Translations under genes and position numbers: made by a program
In this document: piece after piece, positions 8,647 to 17,531 of the stretch
Layout of the letters: the number at the start of each line of letters is the position of its first letter
Numbering within the stretch: the stretch's first letter is position 1
NCBI RefSeq assembly: GCF_017161565.1
Contig: NZ_CP066796.1
Coordinates: 2,418,001-2,482,000 of the forward strand
Reading direction: 5' to 3'
Length of the DNA: 64,000 bases
Source: Erwinia amylovora
GTDB lineage: Bacteria; Pseudomonadota; Gammaproteobacteria; Enterobacterales; Enterobacteriaceae
The notes under the pieces: model-generated
What the model saw: only the letters and a program-made list of their open reading frames with translations
What the model was told of the DNA's origin: nothing
Databases searched by the model: none

Positions 8647-8955
8647 TTAACGACGCAGCAGCAAACCGATGACCAGGCCCAGCGTGGCACCCACGCCAAC
8701 GCCATGCCACGGCTTGTCATGGATGTAATCATCCGCGCAGCAAGCGGCCTGTTTCGCACGCGCGTAGTAAGAATCAGACGCGCTGCCAAGGCGGGACTTG
8801 ACTTCATTAAGTGACTTTTCTGCTTTAGCTTTCAGCTCAACGTACTTCTCATCTGCCGCGTCGCCAGACGATTTCAGCACCGATTCCAGCGTTTCTGCCA
8901 GCAGCGCCAGATCGTCATCCAGGCGGGTATCTTGTGATTCAGTCTTCGTTGCCAT
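8647..8955 (-). CDS. elaB: ElaB, DUF883 membrane-anchored stress protein
   Basis: This 102-residue protein belongs to the ElaB/YqjD/YgaM family. The first 75 residues form a charged amphipathic helical region (DTRLDDDLALLAETLE and KYVELKAKAEKSL are near-identical to E. coli ElaB). One C-terminal transmembrane helix follows, with the glycine-rich segment GVGVGATLGLVIGLLL and a final RR. E. coli ElaB is a tail-anchored inner-membrane protein, RpoS-dependent, linked to stress resistance and ribosome association in stationary phase. The ATG has a strong GGAGG upstream. It lies near elaA as in E. coli, but here opgD separates them. Confidence 0.92.
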   Translation of the reverse strand: MATKTESQDTRLDDDLALLAETLESVLKSSGDAADEKYVELKAKAEKSLNEVKSRLGSASDSYYARAKQAACCADDYIHDKPWHGVGVGATLGLVIGLLLRR

Positions 8956-9382
8956 TTTGTTCCTCCGTGGGCGAATAAAGGTTTGTCGACTAACTATAGA
9001 CAGTTTTTAGCGTTTTGCCTGAGTAAAGTGGTCAGCAGTTGGCTAAGACGCCAGCTGACGGCGTCCGGCAGTTAATAATCTCGCCTCAATTCTGCCTTCC
9101 TGACTCGATAATTCAGCAAAATGCCTGCGCTGATTAGAATAATCTGATAAATTTTTGGTTGAACTGAATTTTTTACCCGGCTGACTGTCGTAACTCCCTG
9201 TAACCGGGCCAAATCCGGTTGAGCGAATGTGAATATACCAGACAGATTTTCGCTGGCGGGAGATGACCACCCGACCGCGGCCAGAAAGCAGTGACCGGGG
9301 TGCGCCCCCTGCTGCCAACGGAAAGATGGAAGGTGTTGCGACCACTACAAACTCCGTTCTACCAGAGGAAATGATTTCCGGC
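8956..9382. other. Divergent regulatory region between elaB and opgD
   Basis: These 427 bp lie between divergent elaB and opgD and must hold their promoters. An in-frame extension upstream of opgD (from 9263) overlaps the right-hand part, but its sequence does not resemble the start of OpgD proteins. No other gene, repeat or RNA was seen. Confidence 0.5.
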
Positions 9383-11038
9383 ATGAATCGAAGAATGTTT
9401 ATGAAAGCGTCAATGGCATTCGCGACCTTAAGTGGGATGTCCGGGCTATCTGCGTTATTCTCCCAGGCTGCCTGGGCGGAAGACGGGATTGCCGATGGCA
9501 GCGCAAAGCGATTTGATTTTGACGAGCTAAAAAAAATGGCCGCCAGCATGGCGGGTAAAGCTTATGGCGGAGCCCCCGCCCCGTTACCTGACACCCTGGC
9601 AACGCTGACTCCACAAGCCTATAACGAAATCCAGTACGATGCTAACCACTCATTGTGGAATGGCACCGACCGCCAGCTTGACGTCCAGTTCTTTCATGTG
9701 GGGATGGGCTTCAAACGCCGTATTCGCATGTTCTCTGTGGATGAAGCCAGCCGTGAAGCGCGTGAGATCCACTTCCGTCCGCAACTGTTCAACTATAATG
9801 ACGCCAGGGTTGATACCAGGCAGCTGGAAGGCAAAACCGATCTCGGCTTTGCCGGCTTCCGCGCGTTTAAGAAACCGGAGCTGGCTAAACGCGATATCGT
9901 CTCTTTCCTCGGGGCCAGCTATTTCCGTGCAGTCGATGAAACCTTCCAGTACGGCCTGTCGGCACGTGGGGTTTCTGTCAACACCTTCAGCAATGGCCAG
10001 GAAGAGTTTCCTGACTTCACCGCTTTCTGGTTCGAGACGCCAAAAGCGGATGACACCACCTTTGTGGTTTACACCCTGCTTGATGGCCCCAGCTGCACCG
10101 GCGCATTTAAATTTACTATTCACTGCGAAGAGAAACGCGTGGTGATGGAGGTAGAAAACCACCTCTATGCGCGTAAGGATATCCGGCAGCTGGGTATCGC
10201 GCCGATGACCACCATGTTCAGCTGCGGCACCAATGAACGCCGCATGTGCGATACCATCCATCCGCAGATCCACGATTCGGATCGTCTGGCGATGTGGACC
10301 GGCAGCGGCGAGTGGATCTGCCGCCCGCTGAACAACCCGCAACGCCTGACGTATAACGCCTATCAGGACGAGAACCCGCGCGGGTTTGGCATGCTGCAAC
10401 TCAATCATGACTTTGACAGCTATCAGGATGTGATTGGCTGGTACAACAAACGCCCGAGCCTGTGGGTCGAACCGGTTGGCAAATGGGGCAAAGGCGCTAT
10501 TAACCTGATGGAAATCCCGACCACGGGCGAAACGCTGGATAATATCGTTTGCTGCTGGCAGCCTGCCGTGGCGATTAAGGCCGGAAGCGAGCACAGTTTC
10601 TCCTACAAGCTCTACTGGAGCGGCCTGCCGCCGGTTCGCAGCGGGTTGTCGCGCGTCAACGCCACCCGCTCCGGCATGGGGGGCTTCCCGGAAGGCTGGG
10701 CGCCAGGAGAAAACTATCCTGCCGTCTGGGCGCGACGGTTCGCGGTGGACTTCGTCGGGGGCGATTTAAAAGCTGCCGCGCCGAAAGGCATCGAGCCGGT
10801 GCTTAACGTCTCATCGGGTACCATTAAGCAGGTGGAGATCCTCTACGTCGAGCCGATCGACGGCTACCGTATTCTGTTTGACTGGTACCCTGACAGCGAG
10901 GCGACCCATCCTGTGGATATGCGCCTGTTCCTGCGCAGCAAAGATGAAACGCTGAGCGAAACCTGGCTGTATCAGTATTTCCCGCCGCCGCCGGATAAGC
11001 GCAAATATGTTGATGACCGGGTAATGACCGCCGGCTAA
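9383..11038 (+). CDS. opgD: Periplasmic glucan biosynthesis protein D
   Basis: OpgD acts in the periplasm on osmoregulated periplasmic glucans, which plant-associated bacteria need for osmoadaptation and virulence. The 551-residue product starts with a twin-arginine signal ([10 protein letters not shown], hydrophobic core, SQAAWA cleavage region), showing export in folded form. The rest is nearly collinear with E. coli OpgD, including [20 protein letters not shown] and the terminal [18 protein letters not shown] chose the ATG at 9383 because it places the Tat motif at the N-terminus and gives exactly the E. coli length. In-frame ATGs at 9371 and 9326 are alternatives; an AGAGGA lies 13 bases before 9383. 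In E. coli opgD is elsewhere on the chromosome. Confidence 0.93.
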   Translation: MNRRMFMKASMAFATLSGMSGLSALFSQAAWAEDGIADGSAKRFDFDELKKMAASMAGKAYGGAPAPLPDTLATLTPQAYNEIQYDANHSLWNGTDRQLDVQFFHVGMGFKRRIRMFSVDEASREAREIHFRPQLFNYNDARVDTRQLEGKTDLGFAGFRAFKKPELAKRDIVSFLGASYFRAVDETFQYGLSARGVSVNTFSNGQEEFPDFTAFWFETPKADDTTFVVYTLLDGPSCTGAFKFTIHCEEKRVVMEVENHLYARKDIRQLGIAPMTTMFSCGTNERRMCDTIHPQIHDSDRLAMWTGSGEWICRPLNNPQRLTYNAYQDENPRGFGMLQLNHDFDSYQDVIGWYNKRPSLWVEPVGKWGKGAINLMEIPTTGETLDNIVCCWQPAVAIKAGSEHSFSYKLYWSGLPPVRSGLSRVNATRSGMGGFPEGWAPGENYPAVWARRFAVDFVGGDLKAAAPKGIEPVLNVSSGTIKQVEILYVEPIDGYRILFDWYPDSEATHPVDMRLFLRSKDETLSETWLYQYFPPPPDKRKYVDDRVMTAG

Positions 11039-11052
11039 ATCCCTCATCATCG

Positions 11053-11074
11053 GCAGGGGCCGCCTGGCTCCTGC
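11053..11074. terminator. Hairpin between convergent opgD and elaA
   Basis: A 9-bp stem with one G-U pair (GCAGGGGCC against GGCTCCTGC) and a GCCT loop lies in the 59-bp gap between the convergent opgD and elaA stops. There is no T tract, so a terminator role is only likely from its position. Confidence 0.35.
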
Positions 11075-11097
11075 TGGCATAACGGTTGATATGCGCT

Positions 11098-11559
11098 TCA
11101 GCAGCGGGGATTTCGCCGCATATCAATATGGCGGATGCCATCCTCCAGATATTCAGCGCTCACCGCACTGAAACCCAGCCGACGATAAAACTGCTGTAAA
11201 TGCGCCTGAGCAGAGAGAAAAATAGCCTGCTGCTGCCAGTATTTTTCACAGCTGGCTATCGCCTGCTGCACCAACTGATTGCCAAGCCTCATTCCGCGCG
11301 CTTCTGCGGCAACGGCAACTCTGCCAATTTTCACTGGCTTACCCGCGCTTTCCGGGCCAAGAATACGTGCACAGGCGACCAGCCTGCCGCGCGCTACGCC
11401 GAGGATATGGCGGTTGTCACCGGCCAGATCCGCTCCGTCAATATCAGCATAAGCACAACGCTGCTCTACGATAAATACGGCATTGCGCAAGCCCAGCAGC
11501 TGGTACAGCTGGGTGGTGTTGAGGTCGCGATGATGCAAATCCTGCCAGAAAATCTCCAT
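11098..11559 (-). CDS. elaA: GNAT-family N-acetyltransferase ElaA
   Basis: This 153-residue protein matches E. coli ElaA in length and in blocks such as QDLHHRDLNTTQLYQLL, GDNRHILG and LSAQAHLQQFYRRLGF. The GNAT acetyl-CoA-binding region is the R-G-M-R-L-G-N-Q segment near residue 95. The natural acceptor substrate of ElaA is not established. The start at 11559 (MEIFWQD) was preferred over one six codons upstream because it matches the E. coli N-terminus and has a GAGGGACAGG upstream. The gene lies 59 bp downstream of the broken MFS gene and may share its transcript. Confidence 0.9.
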   Translation of the reverse strand: MEIFWQDLHHRDLNTTQLYQLLGLRNAVFIVEQRCAYADIDGADLAGDNRHILGVARGRLVACARILGPESAGKPVKIGRVAVAAEARGMRLGNQLVQQAIASCEKYWQQQAIFLSAQAHLQQFYRRLGFSAVSAEYLEDGIRHIDMRRNPRC

Positions 11560-11618
11560 AGCCTGTCCCTCTTTCACCCGTTAATAGGGATATGCCGCTA
11601 ACCCCTGCGTTTATTTAA

Positions 11619-12703
11619 TCACAGGGCCAGACAGAGAAACAGTGAGCAAAGCAGTGCGGCCAGCCACGGCAGCCCCTGTCGCGTAACCGACATCGCCGCC
11701 CCTCCCAGCAGCGGGCCAGACAGCGCTCCGGCTCCCCAGGCAAGCGGCAGTAAGGTATACACGCGGGTAAGCGCCGCGCCCTGAAAGCGCGCGCCGATTA
11801 ATGTCATCATCAGGGTATAGATGCCGACAAAAACGCCGCCCCAGCAGAACAGCAGCGCGTAGCTGCACCAAAGATGGCCCAGGGCTATTGGCCAGCACAG
11901 CGCGCCCGGCACGGACAGCGCAGAGCACAGCAGCAGTAACCTTTTGCGATCGTAGCGGTCCGCCAGCCAGCCAATGGGCAGCTGCATGATAATGGCCCCC
12001 CCAGTAGAATAGCTAACAGCGAGGAAGCCTGCTCCACGCCCCAGCCAGGCCTGACGGCATACAGCCCCAACAGATTCATCCCGGCGGTTTCCACAGCGGC
12101 ACTCAATACCGCCGCCGCCAGTGCCAGCGGGATCATCGCTGTCGCCTGGAGCAGGCTTAACGCCGCTTCATCAGCCGTAGCGCGGGGCGGCTGCCCTGAC
12201 GGTAGCGTGGCTAATATCGCCAACGCGCTACCCGCGACAAACAGGCCGCTACCGCTGCCCCAGATGCTTAACATCAGTGGGCCGCCGGCAAAGCCCAGCG
12301 ACAGCATGGCAATGTATAACGCCATATTTTTTGCCCGGATCTGTTCGCTGCTGTGCTGGCTGAGCCAGCTTTGCGATACCACCAGGATAACCTCTGCCGC
12401 CATGCCCGGCAGCAGACGCAGCCACCACCAGGCGCCAACGGGTCGCCACAGAAACAGTAAAAGGACTATCGCTACCGCCGTCAGTGCCAGCTGCAGCAAA
12501 CGCTGCGCAGCGAAACGGCGGCACAGACACGGTAATAAAGGGGCGATCAGCAGTACGCCAGCGGCATGCAGCGCGGCATTTATGCCGATCTGCAGCGTGC
12601 TATAGCCCTGCTCTGCCAGCCGTAGCGCGATAAGCGGCGCGCTCAGGCCGAAAATCAAACCAAACAGCGTTGCCGCCGCAATCGGTTGCAGGAAGCGTCG
12701 CAT
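11619..12703 (-). pseudogene. MFS transporter (YcaD-like), frameshifted at a homopolymer
   Basis: Two overlapping frames together make one major facilitator of about 360 residues. The 5' frame (from 12703, MRRFLQPIAAATLFGL) carries about eight helices up to SSLLAILLGG. The 3' frame continues with the family's loop MQLPIGWLADRYDRKR and the remaining helices to LFLCLAL at 11619. The switch occurs at a run of seven G on the coding strand (11996-12002); eight G would restore one frame reading LGGAIIMQLPIGWLAD. As written, the 5' frame runs on through a cysteine-rich nonsense tail to 11885. The cause is a real one-base deletion, slippage-dependent expression, or a sequencing error. The start is 8 bp after the HdeD-like gene, so they form one operon. 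The closest remembered relative is YcaD. Confidence 0.8.
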
Positions 12704-12711
12704 ATCTGGCC

Positions 12712-14070
12712 TCAGAATAAAGAGCGGCGTGACCGTACGCCTCTTTTGTGCAGCCGGTGATCCATCAGGCTAAGGCGTCGCTGCGTCAGCGCGTTTAGCA
12801 TACGCTGGTGCCAGCTACGGCCGGGTGCCGGTTGCAGCACCTTTTGCAGCAGGCAGACATAATCCATCAGCAGACCGGGCGTCCATGTCATGCCGTCGGC
12901 ACGGCTGCGCACCAGCCACAGCAGCCAGAAATCAGTATTGAGCAGCAGGCCCAACACCCTCCCCCCACGCGCGCCCAGAGCGCCTTCTATCGCCACATCC
13001 AGCGCCTGAATCACCGTGGTGGAACAGTTACGCGATGTCAGGTTATAGCGGGTGTCCGTGCAGTAAACCTGCCAGTAATTACGCAGCGCCTCGGCATTAT
13101 AGTGGCGCAGCGTGAGCCGTCTGTCCGGGATGCACCAGTCATCGATTTCCTGCTGCAACGACGAGAGGAAGCGGCCCGCAACGTCATATTCCTCACCGCC
13201 GCGCAGCACGGCGCGAAAGTTACTGAAGTCACGGTCGATATCTGCCAGCGGGTAGTGGCTGATATATAACTGGCCGGGTAGCTCCAGCGCCGTGTGACCG
13301 GTGGAAATGTTGCGCTCGCCGTCGATGGCAGCCAGATAGCGGTCAATCAGAATACGCCGTTCGCTCACCATCGCCGAGCCAACCGGCGTCCAGACCAGAA
13401 TCTGCATTGCCGCTGCTGGCTCGGCAGCGGGAAATGGCGGATGCACGTAAGCAGTGCCATGAGGACGACGCAGGCCGCGTGAGGTAAACATCGGCAAAGT
13501 GGTCACTGAGGTGTCAGCAGGCAGCAGCCAAAGATGCATCGCAAACGTCAGCAACGATACGCCGGAATGGAGCATCATTGCGGCAAAACAGCCTGCGATC
13601 ACGATATGGTGATGAAATGGCCAGTTGCAGAATATCAGCAGGCTGAGCAGCAGCTGCAGCAGCCCGAACAGCACTTTTTTGCCGTACAGGCGGCAGCGTA
13701 TCAGGCAGGTTGAGATGATGCGGAACAGGCCATCCAGTAACAGCAGGGTGGCAAAAAGCAGCGACAGCAGTTTGCTTTGACCGTCATAGCCAAAGACCAG
13801 CAGCGCAATGGCGATCAAACAGCCGCCGCGCACAAAGTTTGCCTTGCTAAACGGCGGTGTTGAAATTAGCGCGGTGACCAGCGCCACCACGCCTTCTGTC
13901 AGCAGCACGGAGGTCAGAACATACAGCGGGAATGACAGCGATCCATCCGAGACAATATCCACCAGTATCACCACCCCGCTACCTGCCCAGATCACACTCA
14001 ACACCACCAGCAGCATCCAGCGCGCTTTCAGTTCCCGGGCTCCAATTAATAACAGCAACAATCTTAGCAA
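12712..14070 (-). CDS. HdeD-like membrane protein with C-terminal permuted papain-like domain
   Basis: This 452-residue protein has two parts. Residues 1-185 form about six transmembrane helices with the DUF308 repeat pattern of HdeD, an E. coli acid-resistance membrane protein that is only about 190 residues long. Residues 200-452 are a soluble domain. It contains GHTALELPG (His259), an ISHYP segment, and later TSRNCSTTVI (Cys349). A His-then-Cys order with an NCSTT motif resembles circularly permuted papain-like folds such as the DUF4105 and PPPDE groups; this fold assignment is inference. The C-terminal tail is strongly basic. The gene is first in a minus-strand run with the frameshifted MFS gene 8 bp downstream. 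Function is not known. Confidence 0.75.
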   Translation of the reverse strand: MLRLLLLLIGARELKARWMLLVVLSVIWAGSGVVILVDIVSDGSLSFPLYVLTSVLLTEGVVALVTALISTPPFSKANFVRGGCLIAIALLVFGYDGQSKLLSLLFATLLLLDGLFRIISTCLIRCRLYGKKVLFGLLQLLLSLLIFCNWPFHHHIVIAGCFAAMMLHSGVSLLTFAMHLWLLPADTSVTTLPMFTSRGLRRPHGTAYVHPPFPAAEPAAAMQILVWTPVGSAMVSERRILIDRYLAAIDGERNISTGHTALELPGQLYISHYPLADIDRDFSNFRAVLRGGEEYDVAGRFLSSLQQEIDDWCIPDRRLTLRHYNAEALRNYWQVYCTDTRYNLTSRNCSTTVIQALDVAIEGALGARGGRVLGLLLNTDFWLLWLVRSRADGMTWTPGLLMDYVCLLQKVLQPAPGRSWHQRMLNALTQRRLSLMDHRLHKRGVRSRRSLF

Positions 14071-14277
14071 GGGGATACTCCAGCATCTCAGGGCGTGATA
14101 ACCATTAACACACCGTGTATCACCTGAAGACTGTGCCCGTCAGATTTTGTTCCAGCCTCCGGCTGACATCGCGATGTCGTTTAATATCCATTAGGAATTT
14201 TCTCTAAAATACGCCTGAGAACTTAGCGTATGCTCAGACAGGCCGGGTCATCGACAATAAATTACCGGTAAGCACGC

Positions 14278-14307
14278 AAAAAAAATCGGGCTCCTGGGAG
14301 CCCGATT
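14278..14307 (-). terminator. Intrinsic terminator of the nuo operon
   Basis: A perfect 10-bp stem (AATCGGGCTC with GAGCCCGATT, loop CTGG) is followed on the minus strand by eight T residues. It lies 28 bp beyond the nuoN stop and is a textbook rho-independent terminator. Confidence 0.92.
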
Positions 14308-14334
14308 AGCATAGTGACAGATACTGCGTTTATC

Positions 14335-15792
14335 TTAGTGCAGCGGCTGCGCCAGATTGACCAGCGAAATCAGCGGCTGCGGGTAAATACCCAGTACCAG
14401 CACCAGTACCGCTGAAATCAGCACCACCACGCCACCGGCGGTAAACGCCCAGTTTGCCGGGGAATCGCGCTGCATCAGCTCAGGCGGCGACAGATACAGG
14501 CTGACGGTCATACGCAGATAGTAGTAAAGGCCAATGGCGCTGCCGAGCACCACCGCCCCGGTCAGCCACCACAGGTGCGCGCTGACGCCAACCGCAATCA
14601 CGTAGAACTTACCGATAAAGCCCAGCGTCATTGGGATCCCCGCCAGTGACAGCATCATCACCGTCATCACCGCCGCAAGGATTGGACGATGCCAGAACAA
14701 CCCGCGATAGGAGTAGAGCGATTCCGCATCCGGGCCACGGTACGGGCTGGACATCAGGCTGACCACGCCGAAAGCACCGAGGCTGCTGAACAGATAGCCA
14801 GCCAGATAAACCCCGACGGTTTCCAGCGACAGCTGGTGGGATTGCACCGCAATCAGCGCCACCAGCAGATAACCGAGGTGAGCAATGGACGAATAGCCCA
14901 GCAGACGCTTGATATTGCTCTGCGAGATCGCCATCAGGTTACCGAACAGCATCGACGCCACGGCGATAATGCCCAGTACGGTCCGCACCCCTTCACTGTT
15001 TGCCATTGGCGCGTACATAAACAGGCGCATCAGCACGCCGAAGATAGCGATTTTACTGGCAGTGGCGAGGAAGGTTGATACCGGCGCGGGTGCGCCCTGA
15101 TAGACGTCTGGCGTCCACAGGTGGAACGGCACCAGCGACAGCTTAAAGCCAAAGCCGACGATCATCAGGCCCAGGCCCGCCAGCAGCAGCGGTTGGTGGA
15201 TCAAACCATCATTCAGGCTGTTGCCCAGCTCCATAAACCCGAGGCTTCCGGCGTGCGCATAGACCAGCGCCATACCAAACAGCAGGAATGAAGAAGCGGC
15301 GGCGGACAGAATGGTGTACTTGATCGCCGCTTCCAGCGAGCGCTTTTGCTGGAAGGCGTAACCGACCAGCCCAAACAGCGGCAGCGAGATCAGTTCAATA
15401 CCGATAAACAGCGACGCCAGGTGACTGGCACTGGCCAGCACCACGCCGCCGAGAGCGGCAATCAGTACCAGCAGATAGAACTCTTCGCGGTTATCCGGGT
15501 AGGTTGCCAGCCACGGATAGGCAAAGGTGCAGGTCGCCAGACTGGCGAGGATCACCAGTCCGCTATAGAACATTGAGTACGCGTCTACCCGCAGCAGCGG
15601 GGTGACGTCCATTGGCCCAGCCTGGCCGACGAAGTATAACGAAAACAGCGCCAGGTTAAGGCCAACGACGGCAAGCGTGGCGTTGACGAAGTGGTTGCGT
15701 CGCCACGCAATGGACAGCATCACAACTACCACCGTCAATCCGACGATCAGCAGCGGCAGAAGCGCGATCAATTGTTGAGGAGTTATTGTCAT
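14335..15792 (-). CDS. nuoN: NADH-quinone oxidoreductase subunit N
   Basis: This 485-residue integral membrane subunit of complex I is one of three antiporter-like proton channels (with NuoL and NuoM) in the membrane arm. It has about fourteen helices. The proton-antiporter core includes the conserved [18 protein letters not shown] segment, carrying the key Glu of helix 5, and the [16 protein letters not shown] block. It is the last gene of the nuo operon, six bases after nuoM, and its length equals E. coli NuoN. Confidence 0.97.
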   Translation of the reverse strand: MTITPQQLIALLPLLIVGLTVVVVMLSIAWRRNHFVNATLAVVGLNLALFSLYFVGQAGPMDVTPLLRVDAYSMFYSGLVILASLATCTFAYPWLATYPDNREEFYLLVLIAALGGVVLASASHLASLFIGIELISLPLFGLVGYAFQQKRSLEAAIKYTILSAAASSFLLFGMALVYAHAGSLGFMELGNSLNDGLIHQPLLLAGLGLMIVGFGFKLSLVPFHLWTPDVYQGAPAPVSTFLATASKIAIFGVLMRLFMYAPMANSEGVRTVLGIIAVASMLFGNLMAISQSNIKRLLGYSSIAHLGYLLVALIAVQSHQLSLETVGVYLAGYLFSSLGAFGVVSLMSSPYRGPDAESLYSYRGLFWHRPILAAVMTVMMLSLAGIPMTLGFIGKFYVIAVGVSAHLWWLTGAVVLGSAIGLYYYLRMTVSLYLSPPELMQRDSPANWAFTAGGVVVLISAVLVLVLGIYPQPLISLVNLAQPLH

Positions 15793-15798
15793 GGCGAA

Positions 15799-17319
15799 TT
15801 ACGGCCTTGTAGTTGAAATTGAAGCAGTAAACCACTGCTGAATATTGCTCATCGCAGCGTGGGAGGTATCCAGAATCGGCTGCGGATAAACCCCCAGCAG
15901 CACCAGCAGCAGCACCAGCACCATGATCATCAGGAACTCACGCGCTGACATGCCGCGCAGCGGCGTCTCTGATTTTGCCGGGCCGTAGTAAGCCCGTTGC
16001 ATCATCACCAGCGAGTAGACCGAAGCAAATACCAGACCAAAGGTGGCGATGATGATAATCAGCGGAACGCTGTGGAAACTGCCGGTCAGGATCATAAACT
16101 CACCGACAAAGTTACCGGTACCCGGCATCCCCAGGTTGGCTACCGCAAAGAACAGCGACAGGCCCGGCAGCCATTTGATACGCGACCACAAACCGCCCAT
16201 CTGACGCATATCGCGGGTATGCAGGCGTTCATACAGCTGGCCACAGAGGATAAACAGCGCCGCAGCCGAAAGACCGTGCGCGATCATCTGAATCACCGCG
16301 CCCTGGTAGGCCAGCTGGCTGCCGGTGTAGATAGCAATCAGCACAAAGCCCATATGGGAAATCGAGGTGTAAGCAATCAGACGCTTGATATCGTACTGGG
16401 AGAACGCCATCCACGCGCCGTAGAAGATGCCGATCATGCCCAGCCACATGGCGATCGGGGCAAATTCAGCGGTGGCATCAGGGAACAGCGGCAGCGCGAA
16501 ACGCAGCAGGCCATAGGCGGCGGTTTTCAACAGAATACCCGCCAGGTCAACCGAACCGGCGGTCGGAGCCTGACTGTGCGCGTCCGGCAGCCAGCCATGC
16601 AGCGGTACTACCGGCATTTTCACCGCGAAAGCGATAAAGAAGCCGAGCATCAGCAGGTATTCAACGCCGTGCGACATCGGAGTTTTCAGCAGCTGTTCAT
16701 AGCTGAACGTCCACACGCCCGTGGCGTTATAGTGCACAAACACCAGCGCCAGAATGGCAATCAGCATCACCAGCCCGCTGGCCTGGGTGTAGATAAAGAA
16801 CTTGGTCGCGGCGGTAATGCGCGTCTTCCCGTCGGAGGCTTTATGGCCCCATAGCGCGATCAGGAAGTACATCGGCACCAGCATCATCTCCCAGAAGAAG
16901 AAGAACAGGAACAGGTCGATGGCAAGGAACACGCCGATGACGCCACCAAGGATCCACAGCAGGTTAAGATGGAAAAAGCCCTGCCATTTCTCGATTTCAT
17001 TCCACGAACAGAGGATTGCCATCACCCCCAGCAGGCCGGTGAGCACCACCATCAGTAACGACAGGCCATCAAGTGCCAAGTGGAAAGCAATGCCGAAACG
17101 CGGGATCCACGGCACGGAGAACTGAGCCTGCCACTGTGGGCCACCCTCGGCCTGTGACAGTGAATAGCCGCCCTGCAGCCACAGCTGCAACGACAGCGCC
17201 AGCGTCAGCCCCATTGCGATCAGGGCAATCCAGCGCGGCAGCTTCGCGCCAAAGCGCTCGCCCTGCCAGCACAGCAGGCCGCCGACGAAGGGTAGTATGA
17301 TAAGCCAAGGAAGTAACAT
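15799..17319 (-). CDS. nuoM: NADH-quinone oxidoreductase subunit M
   Basis: This 506-residue membrane-arm subunit is homologous to Mrp-type sodium/proton antiporters. Diagnostic blocks are FFFFFWEMMLVPMYFLIALWG (helix 5, with the essential Glu), VKMPVVPLHGWLPDAHSQAP and KRLIAYTSISHMGFVLI. It couples quinone reduction to proton translocation. It begins MLLPWLIILPFVGG at 17319 and is separated from nuoL by 212 bp, unusually wide for this tightly packed operon. Confidence 0.97.
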   Translation of the reverse strand: MLLPWLIILPFVGGLLCWQGERFGAKLPRWIALIAMGLTLALSLQLWLQGGYSLSQAEGGPQWQAQFSVPWIPRFGIAFHLALDGLSLLMVVLTGLLGVMAILCSWNEIEKWQGFFHLNLLWILGGVIGVFLAIDLFLFFFFWEMMLVPMYFLIALWGHKASDGKTRITAATKFFIYTQASGLVMLIAILALVFVHYNATGVWTFSYEQLLKTPMSHGVEYLLMLGFFIAFAVKMPVVPLHGWLPDAHSQAPTAGSVDLAGILLKTAAYGLLRFALPLFPDATAEFAPIAMWLGMIGIFYGAWMAFSQYDIKRLIAYTSISHMGFVLIAIYTGSQLAYQGAVIQMIAHGLSAAALFILCGQLYERLHTRDMRQMGGLWSRIKWLPGLSLFFAVANLGMPGTGNFVGEFMILTGSFHSVPLIIIIATFGLVFASVYSLVMMQRAYYGPAKSETPLRGMSAREFLMIMVLVLLLVLLGVYPQPILDTSHAAMSNIQQWFTASISTTRP

Positions 17320-17531
17320 GGCAATTTGTTCCCTATTGTTTTTCTGAAAGGGCTATCTTGCTTGCCATTTTCGCCCCCGGCAGTGCTCGCAATGCTGACA
17401 TACATAAGTATGCTCCGCTTGCTGCGCGCTGGCGATGGCAAAACTGACTGCGCCGATAACGCCCTGGCTTCAGTTAAATTCAAAACCTCTTATCGGGACC
17501 AGAGCAACCCCAGGCCCCCACTTACTCACCT

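Noticed and set aside
9263..9382. 40-codon N-terminal extension of opgD
   Set aside because: It would bury the twin-arginine signal; the 9383 start restores the family length of 551 residues.
9650..10594. 314-codon minus-strand frame opposite opgD
   Set aside because: Antisense shadow; opgD matches its family along the whole length.
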